Assembly: GCF_021018805.1 (NCBI RefSeq)
Contig: NC_086254.1
Location: 30,255,300 to 30,319,299, forward strand
DNA: 64,000 nucleotides
Source: Prinia subflava
Taxonomy: Eukaryota > Chordata > Aves > Passeriformes > Cisticolidae
Reading direction: 5' to 3'
Shown here: positions 26,045 through 40,125 of the stretch, one piece after another
Position numbering within the stretch: the stretch's first letter is position 1
How the letters are laid out: every line of letters begins with the position of its first letter
Made by a program: the position numbers and the translations under genes
The notes under the pieces: model-generated
Told to the model about the DNA's origin: nothing
Seen by the model: only the letters and a program-made list of their open reading frames with translations
The model's database searches: none

Positions 26045-27276
26045 CTGTTAAGAGAAAGGATAGTGAGTATCTTCTCTGAAAACTGTTTCACTTGCTACAC
26101 TCGATCTAACACCAAGCTTCCAAACACCTAAGCTCAGCCTTGTGGTTTCCTGGGCCTGACAGGGACAAAACACACAGTATTAGCAGAGATCAAGGCCTTA
26201 CACAAACAGCCTGTTGTGAAATTGCACGCCCAGCTTCATCACCTGAGAAATACCTCTGAGAGCTTGTTGGGACACTCATAAGGAGGGTCACTGATCAGCA
26301 AAGCCCCTGCTGCCACCCACTGTGTGTACTGGCAGCTCAGTGTGCAGGACTGCTAAAGCAGCAGCTCCCTAGGCTCAGCTGCAGTCTAGGTGAGAGCAGG
26401 AACAGACTGTCCAGGTAGCCTCCCTCCCATGGGCTGGTGTTTACTCACGCTCCTTACAAATTTCTTAGATAACTTGATCCACTCAGGATACCCAAACAGG
26501 CTCTAAGGCAAAGCAGCAGCAGCTGCTTTATCCTTTTCCCTTCCTGTAACATCATAAATCCAAAACGTGAGCATCCATCACACAAAATAAGCATATCTTC
26601 TGTGATAACTCAGCATTTGCTCTGGAAGTCTACCTCTCACTCCTTTATCTGCCTTTCAGAGCATGAGCTTGTGTTCAGGGTTTGGTCAGTCAGTTGTCAG
26701 ACACAGTGGTTTGTCCCCAAAAATACTGGACTATGTGACCTCCTGCACTCCTGTGACAGCCAGACTTAGCCCACTCTACCACCCCACACCACCTGGGAAT
26801 ATCTGGCAGATCAGGTATTCTGGAAAGCCTATCCCAATTCACAGAGATGGCTACAAGTCAGTACTCCTGGCCTTCTCTTTCTGTTTGAGCACCAGTCCCA
26901 AGAGTGGCTTGTATTTTCTTAAAACTCATTAAATGACTCTAAGACTAAACACATCTCATGCAGAAAAGTGCAAGTTAGGTTCAAGTAACATCTCCAGCCT
27001 GTCAGATAAGCAGCAGACTCAGAGCATCAAATCAGGGCAATTACCAGTACACAACCAGTAATGCCCAAAGAGTCCAATTTTTATGATACCTCCAGACCTG
27101 CAGGGTGTACAGGTTTCCATGTATTAAACCTAGAAACAGACAGGCAATTCCCAAATGGTGTGTGATTTCCTCCAGCAATTAAAGGCTATGATGGTCTAAA
27201 CTGAAAGCCTGAGAAATGTCAGTCCTGTGCAGCACACACACAACATCCCCAGCAACCAGCCTGGAATGACTGAACA

Positions 27277-27476
27277 GGTAATTAATTACCTCTCCCACAG
27301 GCAAGTCAAGTCACAACCAGAAAATATCTAATTCTATTCAATGTTCAAGACACAACAAATACACAGTGAAGAGACAAGGCTCAAAGATTAGTCCCTGAGT
27401 ATTAAGAACTGAATTTGCAACTTTTTAAGCTAATTTACCCATGAGTAATTATGCATGAGTAATTAGCATCTAATTA
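27277..27476. promoter_or_regulatory. Candidate homeodomain-site cluster
   Basis: GGTAATTAATTACC at 27,277-27,290 is a perfect 14-bp palindrome and contains a paired-type TAATTAATTA site. About 150 bp further, 27,441-27,476 has ATGAGTAATTATGC, ATGAGTAATTAGC and CTAATTACC in tandem. Enhancer function is inference only. Confidence 0.35.
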
Positions 27477-27723
27477 CCACTTTTCCCTTCAGCCTCTTGT
27501 GGTACAGTCATAGTCTTTTATCTCTATTGCAAGTGGCAAGTTGCTACTGAAAAGTACAAGAAATATAGCACTTTATATGCCAAAACAAAGATGTCCAGAT
27601 TACCAGAGGCAGAAGCCTTTACAAATCTCTAACTTGTCTTTTCCCACTCAAAGAACACGCCTCATTCAGAGAGGGGAAGTGCCCATTAAAACAGAAGTGT
27701 TGATATGAGGGGAAATCCTGCAG

Positions 27724-27985
27724 AAATCATAGAACATTTAGGTTGAAAAACACCCTTTACATCATGAAGTCCAACTATAAACATAACACTGCCAAGTCTA
27801 CCACTAAATCACATCCTTAATAACCATATAAATGTCCTGTTTCATCCCCAAAAAAGTACTGCAGAGGCACACAGACCTAGAGGTCACACACTCTACCTGC
27901 AGCTCCCCTGATATCCTCACCACCAAAACCAGAGACCAACCAAGTTGCACTACCTTGGTATCTCCAAAAAAAACAGAAAAGCTCT
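27724..27985 (-). mobile_element. CR1 LINE fragment, minus orientation
   Basis: Begins ATCATAGAACATTTAGGTTG with the GAAGTCCAACTATAAACATAAC and CACTAAATCACATCC blocks, the reverse complement of a CR1 3' end. It is diverged and truncated, in the ELMO2 5' intron. Confidence 0.85.
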
Positions 27986-29579
27986 CAGCTGCATACAAAT
28001 TCAAAGTAACTCACCATGATATTTAACACTTATTTCTGCCTCAAATTTCTTCCATAAATGAGCACCCACTCATGACTGGTAACCATGCTCCCTATTCTCA
28101 TCAGTATTCAAGGCACAGCAAATCCACAGTGAAAGAAACAACTTTGGGACTCTGAAAAATATCTTCAAGGTATTTCTTTTGCTCAGCAGCACCACAGAAC
28201 AGACACCACAGGTATCTCCACCAAGGCAGAGATTTGAACATCAAAGTGATTTGGCTGAGGAGAGCCCAGAGAAGCAGGAATTAAAAATTTAAAAAGGTAG
28301 GAAACTTTTTAGAACAGTTTTGGTCAAACAATGCTTTGAAGGACTAACACAGCTCGATGGTTCAGCAGAAGCAGCTTTCCAGAAGAGGACAAGGAAGACT
28401 GGACTATGAATACACAGGGTACTTCAGGTCAGCCTCTTAACATGAGATTGTCTGCCAAAAGCATGCTTTGAAAAGATTTCACTGTGCCTCTGCAGACAAG
28501 AGAGGTGTCAAGATGCTTGCTTTTACAACGGATATTTTGCAGTGCAACAGTGATAGAGCTGATAAAATTGTTGAGAAGCTCTTATGAAGAAGTACAGACT
28601 GTGATGTTGCGTAATTGTGTTTATCAGTCACTTATGTGCACGCTCTCACAGCACATTCTTCTCAACAGCATGTAAACAATTTCTCACAGTTTGTACAGAG
28701 AGACAGAAGCCAAGCTAAAACCCATCAAAAATTAATTCAGTCTGCTTCTGCAGAGTGAGACCTGTCATATAAAGCGGTGGTGCAAGGGTAGCTGCAGGGC
28801 AAGGAAAAATCAGCGGAGCCACTAAAACCCCACTATTCAAAAGACTTCTGAGAAGCTGCAAGCTAAAACAACTAGAGTATTTTAAGCAGAATTTCCCTAT
28901 TCACAAACTCAATCTTCTTTTCATTACAGATAGAGAACAAAGTGTGCTGCACACAGAATGAAAATGAGGAGGATGAAAGAACGTTCCCTGAGAAAGAAAA
29001 GCTGCCTGGTAGAACGCCCCAGTCAACAAGCGAATAGATGCAGCTTCTGAAACCTGTAGATGCAACAAAACACCCTCAGCAGTCCTCAGCAAGTCCCCAG
29101 ATGGTACCAACTGGCCAAGCTAAAGTTGGAAGTGACATTGGCAGAGGGACTAATGGGACAGGTGGGCAGAGAATACACATTCCCTGGCCAAGCAGCATGA
29201 ACGGGTAGGAGACAGCAGAGTCCAACCTGAAGGCTATGCAGCTTTCTACGTTACCTCACACAACAAGCAATGAGAAACATCCCTCTCTAGATAAACCAGA
29301 GAACCAAATGGCTCAGATTCCCTGCCTCTAGAATCCTACATTCCTCCAAAGGCCTTCCACGGCTGCACTTCGGCTGTAAGGCACTATGCATATGGGCCCT
29401 GGTCATGCACATTGCAACACAGTATGGCACAGACCATCTCTTGGCAAAGACAGAAACCGATAGCAACAAGCAAAAAGAGAACTACTTTATTATTTTTAAT
29501 CAGTCAAGTGACCTCAATGCCGCCAGCCAGGCGGCAACCCCTGAAGCTTGGCACAAAACCCAGTAAAAGGCATGAAACA

Positions 29580-30550
29580 ATTTTGCTGCTGAGCGCTGCC
29601 GGCGCTGTACCGCGGCTCCCGAGGGAGCACCGGCCTCGCCCCTCTCGGTGCCTGCGGGGCGCGGCCGCTCCGGGGGCAGCGGGGGCGGCGCGCCGGGAGC
29701 GCGGCACTGCGGGGCCGGGCCGGGCCGGGCCGGGGGCGGAGGGGCCGGGCCGGAGTCTGGGCCGCCGGCACGGAGGGCGGTGGGCGCGGCGCCGCAGCGC
29801 GCCCGGGGAGGCAGCAGACTCGAGGCGCTCCGCGGACTGCACTATAGGGCTGCGGTCCCTATCCCTCTCTTTATCCCTATCTCCATCCCTATCCCTATCC
29901 CCACCCACGCCCTCGCCCGCCGCCCGCGCTCCCCCGGCCCCACCGCGGCCGCCCCGCGTTCCCGCGGCCCCGCCGGCGCTGGCGCCGCCCCTGGGCGCGT
30001 CACGGGCCCGCCGCGCTGCCATGGAGACCGCGGGCACCATGGAGACCCGACCCGCCGGCCCCGCCGCCCCAGCGCACCCGCCTCGGCAGCCGAGTCAATG
30101 CCGCTAAGCGAGCGTCCCTCGTCCCCGCGCCCCTCCTCGCCTCCGGGGCCGCCGCGGGCGGGGCTCACGTCAGCTCCCCGTGCCCACGGTGCCCCGCCTC
30201 CGGGAGCGGCTGCGAGCGCCGGGGGCCGGCTGTGCAGGAGCTCATGCAGGGCAGCCGCTCGGGCTGGCGCGGGGCACCGCGGCCGCGCTCGGCTCTCTCC
30301 GCCCCGACAGCGAGCGCGGGGCCGCGGAGCTCCGCCGTGCGCAGCGCCCGCCCCCGGGCCCGCCCCGCCCCGCCCCGGGAAGCGCGGCCGCGGCGCGCCG
30401 GAACGGGCGGGGCCCCGCAGCGCGGGCGGAAGTCGCGGCGGCCGCGCGTAGCAGCTTCCGCCGGGGCGGGCCGGGCGCGGGCAGCGAGGGAGCGCGGCGG
30501 GAGCAGCGGCGGCGGCGGCGGCGGCGGGGGGAGCACGGAAAGCCGCAACC
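29580..30550. promoter_or_regulatory. CpG island, probable shared ELMO2/SNRPB promoter
   Basis: A dense CpG island runs from about 29,580 into the SNRPB gene. It contains GC boxes (for example GGGCGGGG near 30,406), a GGAAGT ETS core at 30,427-30,433 and a CGG trinucleotide run at about 30,506-30,529 in the presumed SNRPB 5' UTR. No other ELMO2 promoter was seen, so a bidirectional arrangement is inferred. Long open frames inside it on both strands are composition artefacts. Confidence 0.7.
29862..29908. repeat. Degenerate CCCTAT repeat
   Basis: About eight hexamer-like units of CCCTAT/CCCTCT/CCATCC. It resembles telomeric CCCTAA but the sixth base differs, so it is better called a short simple repeat in the CpG island. 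Confidence 0.7.
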
Positions 30551-32661
<2,111 letters not shown>

Positions 32662-32784
32662 GAATTCTGTGATGTACCTCTGAACTGGGAGAAGACCAAG
32701 GAAGGGGATACACTGAGCAGTACCACCTGTCAGACCTCTGCTATGTATATTTTATATCTACTGCTGGTAATGTTTGCCCTTTTT

Positions 32785-32790
32785 AATAAA
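32785..32790 (+). terminator. SNRPB: SNRPB poly(A) signal
   Basis: AATAAA 124 nt after the stop codon, followed by a T/G-rich stretch (TGTTGTGCTGGTCTGTTTGTG). It gives a short 3' UTR. Confidence 0.85.
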
Positions 32791-32859
32791 GCTGGAAAAC
32801 CTAGTACTAGGACTCACTGTTGTGCTGGTCTGTTTGTGTCAAGAGTGCAGCCATTAGTT

Positions 32860-33240
32860 TTTACTGCTCCACTTTTGGTCATCCTAGAAGAGCAGGCTTG
32901 AAGAAAAGAAGTTTAATTTGTGTAGACAAAAATTAAAAGTTGGTTTCTGTTCAAGGCTGATGAAAAAAAAAAAACAAATTGGGAGAGTGGAGACGGTAAA
33001 AAAGTACAGAGACCATCTTTGTGACACGTAGTTTGAAAACCTTTTTTTTTCCCTATTATAGAAATGGCTTCTAACCCACAAAGATCTTTTTATTAGTTGA
33101 GATCACAGAAGTATATGAGCAAGTTTGTTCAGTTTTTGCCTTAAACATTACTTACATGAACTAGAAAGATTCAACATATTCCAGCTCTCAATTGTTCTAG
33201 CTATCCATAAAACAGTCAACATCTTAAAAGAAAAATAGTT
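32860..33240. other. Short intergenic gap between convergent genes
   Basis: About 400 bp separates the SNRPB and DDX27 poly(A) signals. It is AT-rich with short A and T runs. No gene or recognisable repeat was seen. Confidence 0.6.
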
Positions 33241-33241
33241 C

Positions 33242-33247
33242 TTTATT
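33242..33247 (-). terminator. DDX27: DDX27 poly(A) signal
   Basis: On the minus strand this is AATAAA, about 174 nt after the stop codon. A second one lies near 33,088. Confidence 0.7.
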
Positions 33248-33420
33248 TCATGGGTTGCTACAGATGTTTTCACAGTCTTCAGCTAGGTAATTGACAAACA
33301 TTCCAGAGCTATTCCATGACTTGAAGAAAAACTTCAGTTTTACTGAGGTTGTCTCCTTGCAGTAATACAAAATCCAGGGCCTGTACAGTGCATGTGAAAT
33401 TACCATTTGGTAAGAGTTCT

Positions 33421-36400
33421 TTACTTTCTCTTATACCTGAAAGAGAAGACAACAGAAACAATATTATTCCATCAGCTCAGCTCTCAATGACAGATGAGGA
33501 GCAGCACTGAGCATTTTCTAGGCAAAATGTTCTCCCAAGCAGAAGTCTAGGAATGTGTTGTTAAAGGCACTTACCCCCACATCAGACCTGCAGTAAGAGG
33601 GTACTGCAGAACCAACACACCTTTTAGCAAGGGCCTTTAAACAATCACAAGAAGAAGAAAGCAGGAACTTTCCCAAAACTTGAACAAGAAAGTCAAGGGA
33701 ACTTACCTGGACTTGGATTTGAAGTTTCCTCCTTTCCTGCGCTGCGCAATACCCAAGCGTTTTCGATCTTCAAATGATGGGCTTTTGAGAGAGAGGGGAG
33801 GGAGGAGGTCAGACATGTCACAGAACTGTATCAGTAGGACAGGTACTTCTCAAAAGAGCCCTGCCCCAATTTCAGAACCTTTTCCCCCAGTATCAAAATA
33901 TCCCTGAGGAAGTACAGAGATGCAAACAAATTCTCATCTACTCCAGTCTGCACTAATGTAGACCTGCTAAGATCTTACCCAGCACGGTACTGCTTCAGAG
34001 CTTTCCTGCTTGTGTTGGTCAGCTCTTCATCAAACACAGACACTTTTTTCTTCTTCTTGGGACCTAACAAATAATAATCAGAACACTGGTTGTAAACAGA
34101 AGGTCACAGCATCGTCACAGTACTCTTGAACACAACAATTAGCCTAAGCATGAGGCAAATGACTGCAAACATGGACCCCCGGGCCACAGAACCTGTGGCC
34201 ATTCCTTCAAAGATTAGTGCCTCCCTCTATATAAACTAGATGAATTTACCTATTTCTAGCAAAGTAAATGGCATCAAGTAAGTTAGCTGTAAAATAAAAG
34301 CATACCTGCTGGTGCTGCTGCTGGTTCCTCTTCTGGCAAGGCTCTGGCTCTCTTGGCTCGGCGATTCCTCTTTGCCAGCCGCTCAGCATACATTTGAGAT
34401 TTCAAGATCTCAAACTGTGACCTTTCCTCTGGCTGAAAGGTGTTAAAATTCAAGTTTTGGTGATGTGAAGCTTTACTAAGGGAAAACTATGATAGTCTGC
34501 CCAGGGTCCCACTTGTCCACAAATGAACTCACAGTCATTTGGGCTTTTTTCTTTGTGTCCTGTACAAATTTCTTCCTTTTCTTTTTCCCTCGTAATGCTA
34601 GGTCAAATTCCTGCAGGGCTTTAGCCACTGGAAAGAGAAAGAAAAACATAATGAAGAACCTCTTAAAGCACAGAGCAGAGGCCAGCTGCAGCTATAGAAT
34701 TTAACATGGCAACAGCATCATGACTCACTTTTCTCTTTCTTCCTCTCCTCACGGGTCTGGAACCAGCTCCGCTCCAAACTCTCACTCCCAGTCTCTTTTT
34801 TTCCTGTCTCCAGCTGCTTCTTTGCCTTGTTGATCTGTGATAATCCAGGCAAGATGTGAGCTCATGGTAGCTAATACTCTCTTCCCTTTCTAAAGTAGGT
34901 AGATTAAGTACACTTGGGGTAATTTCATAATGGACTTTATCACACCAGATACTAAAAGAATTGTTTACCTGGGCCTCTGATTGCTGCATCTCACGTTCCT
35001 CACGCTCCAAGCAGAGAACTGCATAGATATCTTTCTCTAAATTCTCAATCTTCTCCCGAAATTTCAATATGACATCTGAAAACAATACCATATGAACACC
35101 AGAGGCAGCTCATGTGAAATCCATCCTGTTTTTCAGTACCTCCTTTGGTGTCCCTCTCTACCACAATATTCCCCGTTCTACTTCTCTCCCCCGTTTTACT
35201 TCTCTCCCCCTGTTCTATTTCTCTCTACCACAATACTACTCTCTCTAGCTCTTTTACCTCAGTAAAGGTACCACATACCTTGGGGGAGGATTCTGGCTTT
35301 CACTGCTGTTTTAGCAGTCTTGACAATCTCCTTCAGCATCTTGCGCTCTTCCTCACCCACCAGTGAAACAGACCGCCCAGCCTTGCCTGCCCTGGCTGTG
35401 CGACCCACACGGTGGACGTAGTGTTTGATGGTGTTAGGCATGGTAAAATTGATTACCTGTAACAGAAACAGTGTTACAAGGGAAACAGCATGAAAAGACT
35501 CATTAAAAAGCTCAGCATTTCAAATACTCACTGTTTTAACACCTTCAATATCGAGTCCACGTGCAGCCACATCTGTAGCTACCAGGATATCAATCTGCTC
35601 ATCCTTGAAGCGCCTGAGCAGAGAAAGCAAATGCATTAGCAATGAGTGTAGCCACCTACTTCCACCCTAAATCTTCCAACTTGGAGCTTCTTTTTAGCCT
35701 CAGCTTGCTAACTAAGCCTGCTAATACCTGAGTGATTCCAGCCGCTGTGTCTGGGAGAGGTTCCCGTGCAGCTCCCCCACCCGCAGGCCCATCAGCCCGA
35801 GCAGGATGTGCATGCGGTGAGCTTGCTTCTTGGTCTGGGTGAAGAGCATCACGTGATCTTGGAACGTTCGTGTCAGCAGAGCTAAAAGAAAGCCCTCTCA
35901 GAAGCCTGTTCCCAGTCACTCACTGATTCCAGCTTGCCTTGGCTCGTCACTAACCTGTTACAATGGCCTCGCGGTCCCCCTCCCGGTTGGGTCTGATCCG
36001 GATAAATTCCTGCCGCAGGAAAGGCGCAACGTCTGTGTTGCTGTTCACAAAAATTCGGACGGGATTCTTCAGGGAAACGGAAGCCAAATCTTTCACCTAA
36101 CAAAAATAGGTTAAGGAAAAAAATCCATGTGATATCTGGTAAAAGACCTGACAAATTCCCACTCAACCTCCTGCCTCAGTATGTTTCTCAGCAGCTTGTC
36201 TTACCTCCTCAGTCATTGTGGCAGAGAAAAGCATTGTCTGACGGTGGTGGGAACACAACCTGATTATTTCCTTCATCTGTTCCTCAAAGTACTCATCCAG
36301 CATCCTACACAGAAGAAAAACAGCAAGGTAAGGCAGCTTCACCTGGGCCTAGCCAAGGAACATTAGATAAGGCAGGACAACAAGGACAGAGAAAGGAAGA

Positions 36401-39400
36401 AAGGGAAGCAGAAAACTGCCATGTTTTTCATTGCTGTCCTGCTTACCCTACCTGTCTGCTTCATCCAAGATCAGCACCTCAACACTGCTCAGGTGGAAAG
36501 AAGGGCAGTTGTGGAGATGATCAATCAGTCGCCCAGGAGTGGCAATAAGAATGTCTGGCCCTGAGCGCAGAGCAGCTTCCTGAGTCTTCACATCCAGGCC
36601 ACCTGAAAGAGAGGGAACACAGACTGCTGACCCCCCGAGCACACTGCAGCAGAGCACAGGGATGCAAACTGCCTGAGGAATGGGAAACAGCTCAGATAAA
36701 GCCACATTCAAAACCAGAAATGACCCTATATTTGCTTTACCAGGAATCAGTAAACAAGTACAGCACAATATTGGAAAGCAAGATTTTAAACCAAAACATA
36801 TCCACTAGAAGCATAATAACCATACATCCTCCAGTTTTACAACACAGAATTCCCAGTTCCATATAGTGGTTTACAATGAGCTGTACATTTCGCATAAATG
36901 ACTTAACACTCACCTACTGCCAGGCAAGTTGTGACACTGCTGAACTGTGCCAGCTGTTTTGTGACAGAGTGCACCTGAATACCCAGTTCTCGTGTTGGCA
37001 CCAGAACCAGTACACGTGTTATTGGAGCCTGACGAGGTTTGTAAATCAGGCGCTCAAGGACAGGCAAGATGAAGGCAGCTGTTTTACCTGAAAAAAAAAT
37101 TAAGAAGGGTTACCAATAATTGTGAATAGCTAATTCTCTGTCCCTAGTGCCCTGCTCAACCCCCTACCTGTCCCAGTGGCAGCACAAGCACAGATATCCT
37201 TTCCCAGAAGACCTACTGGGATACAAGCCTTCTGAATTGGGGTTGGTTGCTTGAAGCCAAGAGCTGTGATTGCCTACAAAGGAGGAAGAGCAATTAAACT
37301 CTGTCTCTGGTATGGCCACAGCTGGAGTGCCGTGCCCAGACCTGGGCTCATCACTACAAGACACGTGGACATACTGGAGAGAGACAAGCAATGGGCCATG
37401 AAGATTATGAAGGGCTTGGGAGCCCCTCAGTTCTGGGGAAAGGCTGACAGAGCTGGGACTACTCAGCCTGGACAAGGCTCAGGGGGAAACTTGTCAATGT
37501 CAATAAATACCTATTTATTACTACCAATTATGGGAGGGTAGAAAAAGGATGGAGCCAGGCTCTGTTCAGTGGTGCCCTAAGACAGACACATTGAGCACAA
37601 CCTGAAACACGGTAAGGTATGTGTTTAGTTCCCTCTACACAGCAGGAACCACTTTTTTAGCTCAAGGGTGACCAAGCACCAGCACAAGAGGCTCAGAGAG
37701 GTTGCAGCCTCTAGCCCTGGAGATATTCAAAACCATCTGAACATGTTAGTGGGCAACAACTCTAGGTGACCCTGCTTGAGCAGGGATTGGACAAGATGAT
37801 CTCCAAGGTCCCTTCCAACCAAGCTGTGGCAAGTCTTGCTCAAGATGGTGTTAACACATTCAGTCTTTGATTGACACAATCAAAGAATAGTTTCCATTAA
37901 TCTATAACAGCTCCTAAAGGACTATCACACTAGCTCCCAAATGATTTCCTTGTCAGAGAGGTTGCAAAGCAATATGAAATTTGACAGTTCTAATTGGTGG
38001 CGGGGAGGCTGTACAACATTCTTCATAACTCAACTGGGTAAATACCTTTAGCAAAGGTCGTGAAAGATTCATGTCCTGGAATGACAAGTTATCATCGTAT
38101 TGAGAGGCATCTTCAAAAAATCTCTCTGGTTCCTAGAAACAGGAACAACAACAGAACTGGAAAAACACATGCAGCAACACAACATGCTATCAAAGGGCTC
38201 TGGGCTGATTTTTGAGCTACGATTTGTTAACCAAAGCAAATTCCTCAATAAGAAATGCTGGAGGAATTTGACTAGTTTTTACCACTTACCACTTCTCCCT
38301 TTTTTGATCTCTTCTTTTCCTTCACTTTGACCTTATCTGCAGAGAAAGAGAAATGTGACAGGAATTAATAAGCACAGCTAAATGCATTAACAAGATGTTG
38401 TGAACCTTATAACCTCATACTTTTTGCTCTCAATTCAGATATTGAGGGAGAATCCTTGGAAACAAGCAGAGGCATCTAATGGAGTGAAATTGCCAAATAA
38501 ATATCTTTGTTCAGGGATGAGTTCAATTATGGCTACCATTCAAAATAACCTTGATTAAAATCAGAAGGAATGTTGTAGAAGACAAACAAAATAGAAAATG
38601 TTCTTGCCCACTCTCGCAGCAAGGCTTCACTTAGACTTTTTTCCAGTGAGCCAACTCTCTGTCAGACTCTTGTCCATCTCAGTGTGTACTGCTGATACCT
38701 GCTTTTGTGAAGATACTTTCATCATCCAGTGAATACTCAGACTCCACATCTTCTTCATCCCTACTGCAATCCTCACATTCCTGTTTGGTTTGATCATCTT
38801 CAGCCTCTGCATCCTCATCTTTCACTTTTGCTTGTTTAGCTTCCCTTTCCTAAAACAAAAAAAAATTATGGAAATGTTTGAGAAAGAAAGGATGAGAAAG
38901 AAACTTCAATCCTTTGTGAGTTTGTGTTTGTTATTATGAGCCCATTCACAAATCCATGGTTTTGCATAACTTAATCACTTATAATTCTGCGAGCTCATCC
39001 ATTCAGCAACACATCTCATGTGGCAGCAAGCCGAGCCCAAGCGATGAGCTGCAGCCAGAGCACCGTGGCTGAGGGGATGGCCAAACACATACCAGTCTTT
39101 TCAGCAATGAGAAAGACCCTGACCTGGAGCTTCCTTTTCTGTCTCACTTTCTCAATCTTCTCATCCAGCGTCGTAGCTGCTTTCTAGGCAGAAAATCACG
39201 ACAGGAGAGTTGTAAGAGGAGCCCAGGAGAGCAGTGGGCGCTGTGACCTCTGGCACCGCAGCTCCATCCCGTCTCAGGCCTCACCTTGCCGCGGAGCTGC
39301 CGCAGCGCCGCCGTCCAGGCATCCTCCCCGCCGGCCTCCGCCTCCCCGAACACGAAGTCGGCGTTGAAATCCCCGCGGGAGCGTCCCCGCCGCCTGGGGC

Positions 39401-39597
39401 CGGGAGCCCGGCACAGCTCCTGCGGTAACAGCCGTGAGCCAGGCCCGCAGCCCGGCCCCGCTGCCCTGCCCGGCCCGCCGCTCCCCGCCTGCCCGCCCCA
39501 CCTCCTCATCCTCGGAGTCGCCAGATTCGGAGTCCACGGGCACCACGTCCCCCTCGGCGATGGTGCCCACCAGGCCCAGGCTCTCCAGCGTGGCCAT
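33421..39597 (-). CDS. DDX27: DDX27, nucleolar DEAD-box RNA helicase
   Basis: Twenty-one exons: 39597-39502, 39419-39285, 39183-39124, 38849-38699, 38336-38290, 38132-38046, 37273-37168, 37087-36914, 36602-36452, 36304-36205, 36096-35955, 35881-35728, 35613-35532, 35456-35279, 35075-34969, 34834-34729, 34627-34533, 34432-34306, 34063-33979, 33781-33707, 33436-33421. Together 757 aa. DDX27 acts in pre-rRNA processing (3' end of 47S rRNA, with the PeBoW complex). Motifs: Q motif GFKQPTPIQ (198-206), I ATGTGKT (224-230), Ia PTREL (258-262), GG (286-287), Ib TPGRL (307-311), II DEAD (332-335), III SAT (363-365), [24 protein letters not shown] (510-519). The N-terminus is acidic and the C-terminus is lysine-rich (KKKRKK, ending KSRYKRK). 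The start equals an internal Met of the longer human form; upstream sequence has no better start. A CR1 copy sits in intron 6. Confidence 0.98.
35145..35240. repeat. Short pyrimidine-rich tandem repeat in DDX27 intron
   Basis: Three to four imperfect units of CTCTCCCCCGTTTTACTT type, flanked by two copies of CTCTCTACCACAATA. It lies in the intron after the exon ending at 35,279. Confidence 0.65.
37292..37822 (+). mobile_element. CR1 LINE fragment, 3' end, plus orientation
   Basis: Contains the same ordered blocks as the copy at 2.4 kb: GCCGTGCCCAGACCTGGGCTC, ATGAAGATTATGAAGGGCTTGG, TGTCAATAAATA, AGATATTCAAAACCATCTG and GTCCCTTCCAACC. It is antisense to DDX27, in the intron upstream of the Q-motif exon. 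Confidence 0.92.
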
Positions 39598-39726
39598 GGC
39601 TCCGAGCCGGAACCCGCGGGACACGCGTGCGCTGGGCCGGGCCGGGGGCCGGGCCGGGGCCGGGCCTGGGCGGGCCCGGGCAGGGGGGCAGAGCCGCGGC
39701 TGCCTCCGCCCCACCATGCCGGGAAA

Positions 39727-39738
39727 GGAAACCGAAAG
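39727..39738 (+). promoter_or_regulatory. ISRE/IRF-like element 1
   Basis: GGAAACCGAAAG fits the GAAANNGAAA core recognised by IRF and STAT1-STAT2-IRF9 factors, preceded by another GGGAAA. It lies 130 bp upstream of the DDX27 ATG. Confidence 0.6.
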
Positions 39739-39926
39739 CGGCCGTGCTAGGGCCGGACAGGTGGTTGTGCGGTGCGTTTCCCATCCTTCGTGCTTCCCTT
39801 CCCGTTCTCTTCGCTTCTCCTTGCCGCGGGAGCCGGAGAGGGAAGGAGAAGCTCCGTTTCGGGGGCGCTGCCCGCCGATGACGAGGGGCTGGAGCTCTGC
39901 CCAGCGGGTGGGACTTGCGGGGAACT

Positions 39927-39939
39927 GGAAACTGAAACT
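39927..39939 (+). promoter_or_regulatory. ISRE/IRF-like element 2
   Basis: GGAAACTGAAACT matches the ISRE consensus GAAANNGAAACT without mismatch. It lies 187 bp upstream of the ZNFX1 ATG. ZNFX1 is interferon-induced in mammals, which fits. Confidence 0.75.
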
Positions 39940-40125
39940 TTGCGGGGAACTGAGACGGGAAGCGCTGGGCAGTGTCGGGGCAGACGCGGCGGCTCCCCGG
40001 GTTGTGCGGACAGCGCAGCGCAGCATCGCCCGTGTTCGGCCGCAGGAGCGCCACGGTCCCCGGCACCCAGCGCTGCCCTCGCCCCGGAGAGCTGGAACAG
40101 ACCCGGAGCAGTCCCCGGCCGGGCG

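Larger units (their letters stand above)
26045..29580 (-). other. ELMO2 5' intron, noncoding
   Basis: No protein-coding exon is supported here. It holds a CR1 fragment (27,724-27,985) and a cluster of TAATTA-type motifs (27,277-27,476). The rest is unremarkable intronic sequence. It is assigned to the ELMO2 transcript on the assumption that transcription starts in the CpG island to the right. Confidence 0.6.
39598..40125. promoter_or_regulatory. Bidirectional DDX27/ZNFX1 promoter
   Basis: Only 528 bp separates the two start codons, which point away from each other. The interval is CpG-rich, with CCGGG runs close to DDX27 and two interferon-response-like elements (39,727-39,738 and 39,927-39,939). 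No TATA box was seen. Transcription start sites are not defined by the sequence. Confidence 0.8.

Noticed and set aside
29862..29908. Interstitial telomere-like repeat
   Set aside because: The unit is CCCTAT/CCCTCT rather than CCCTAA, and it is too short.
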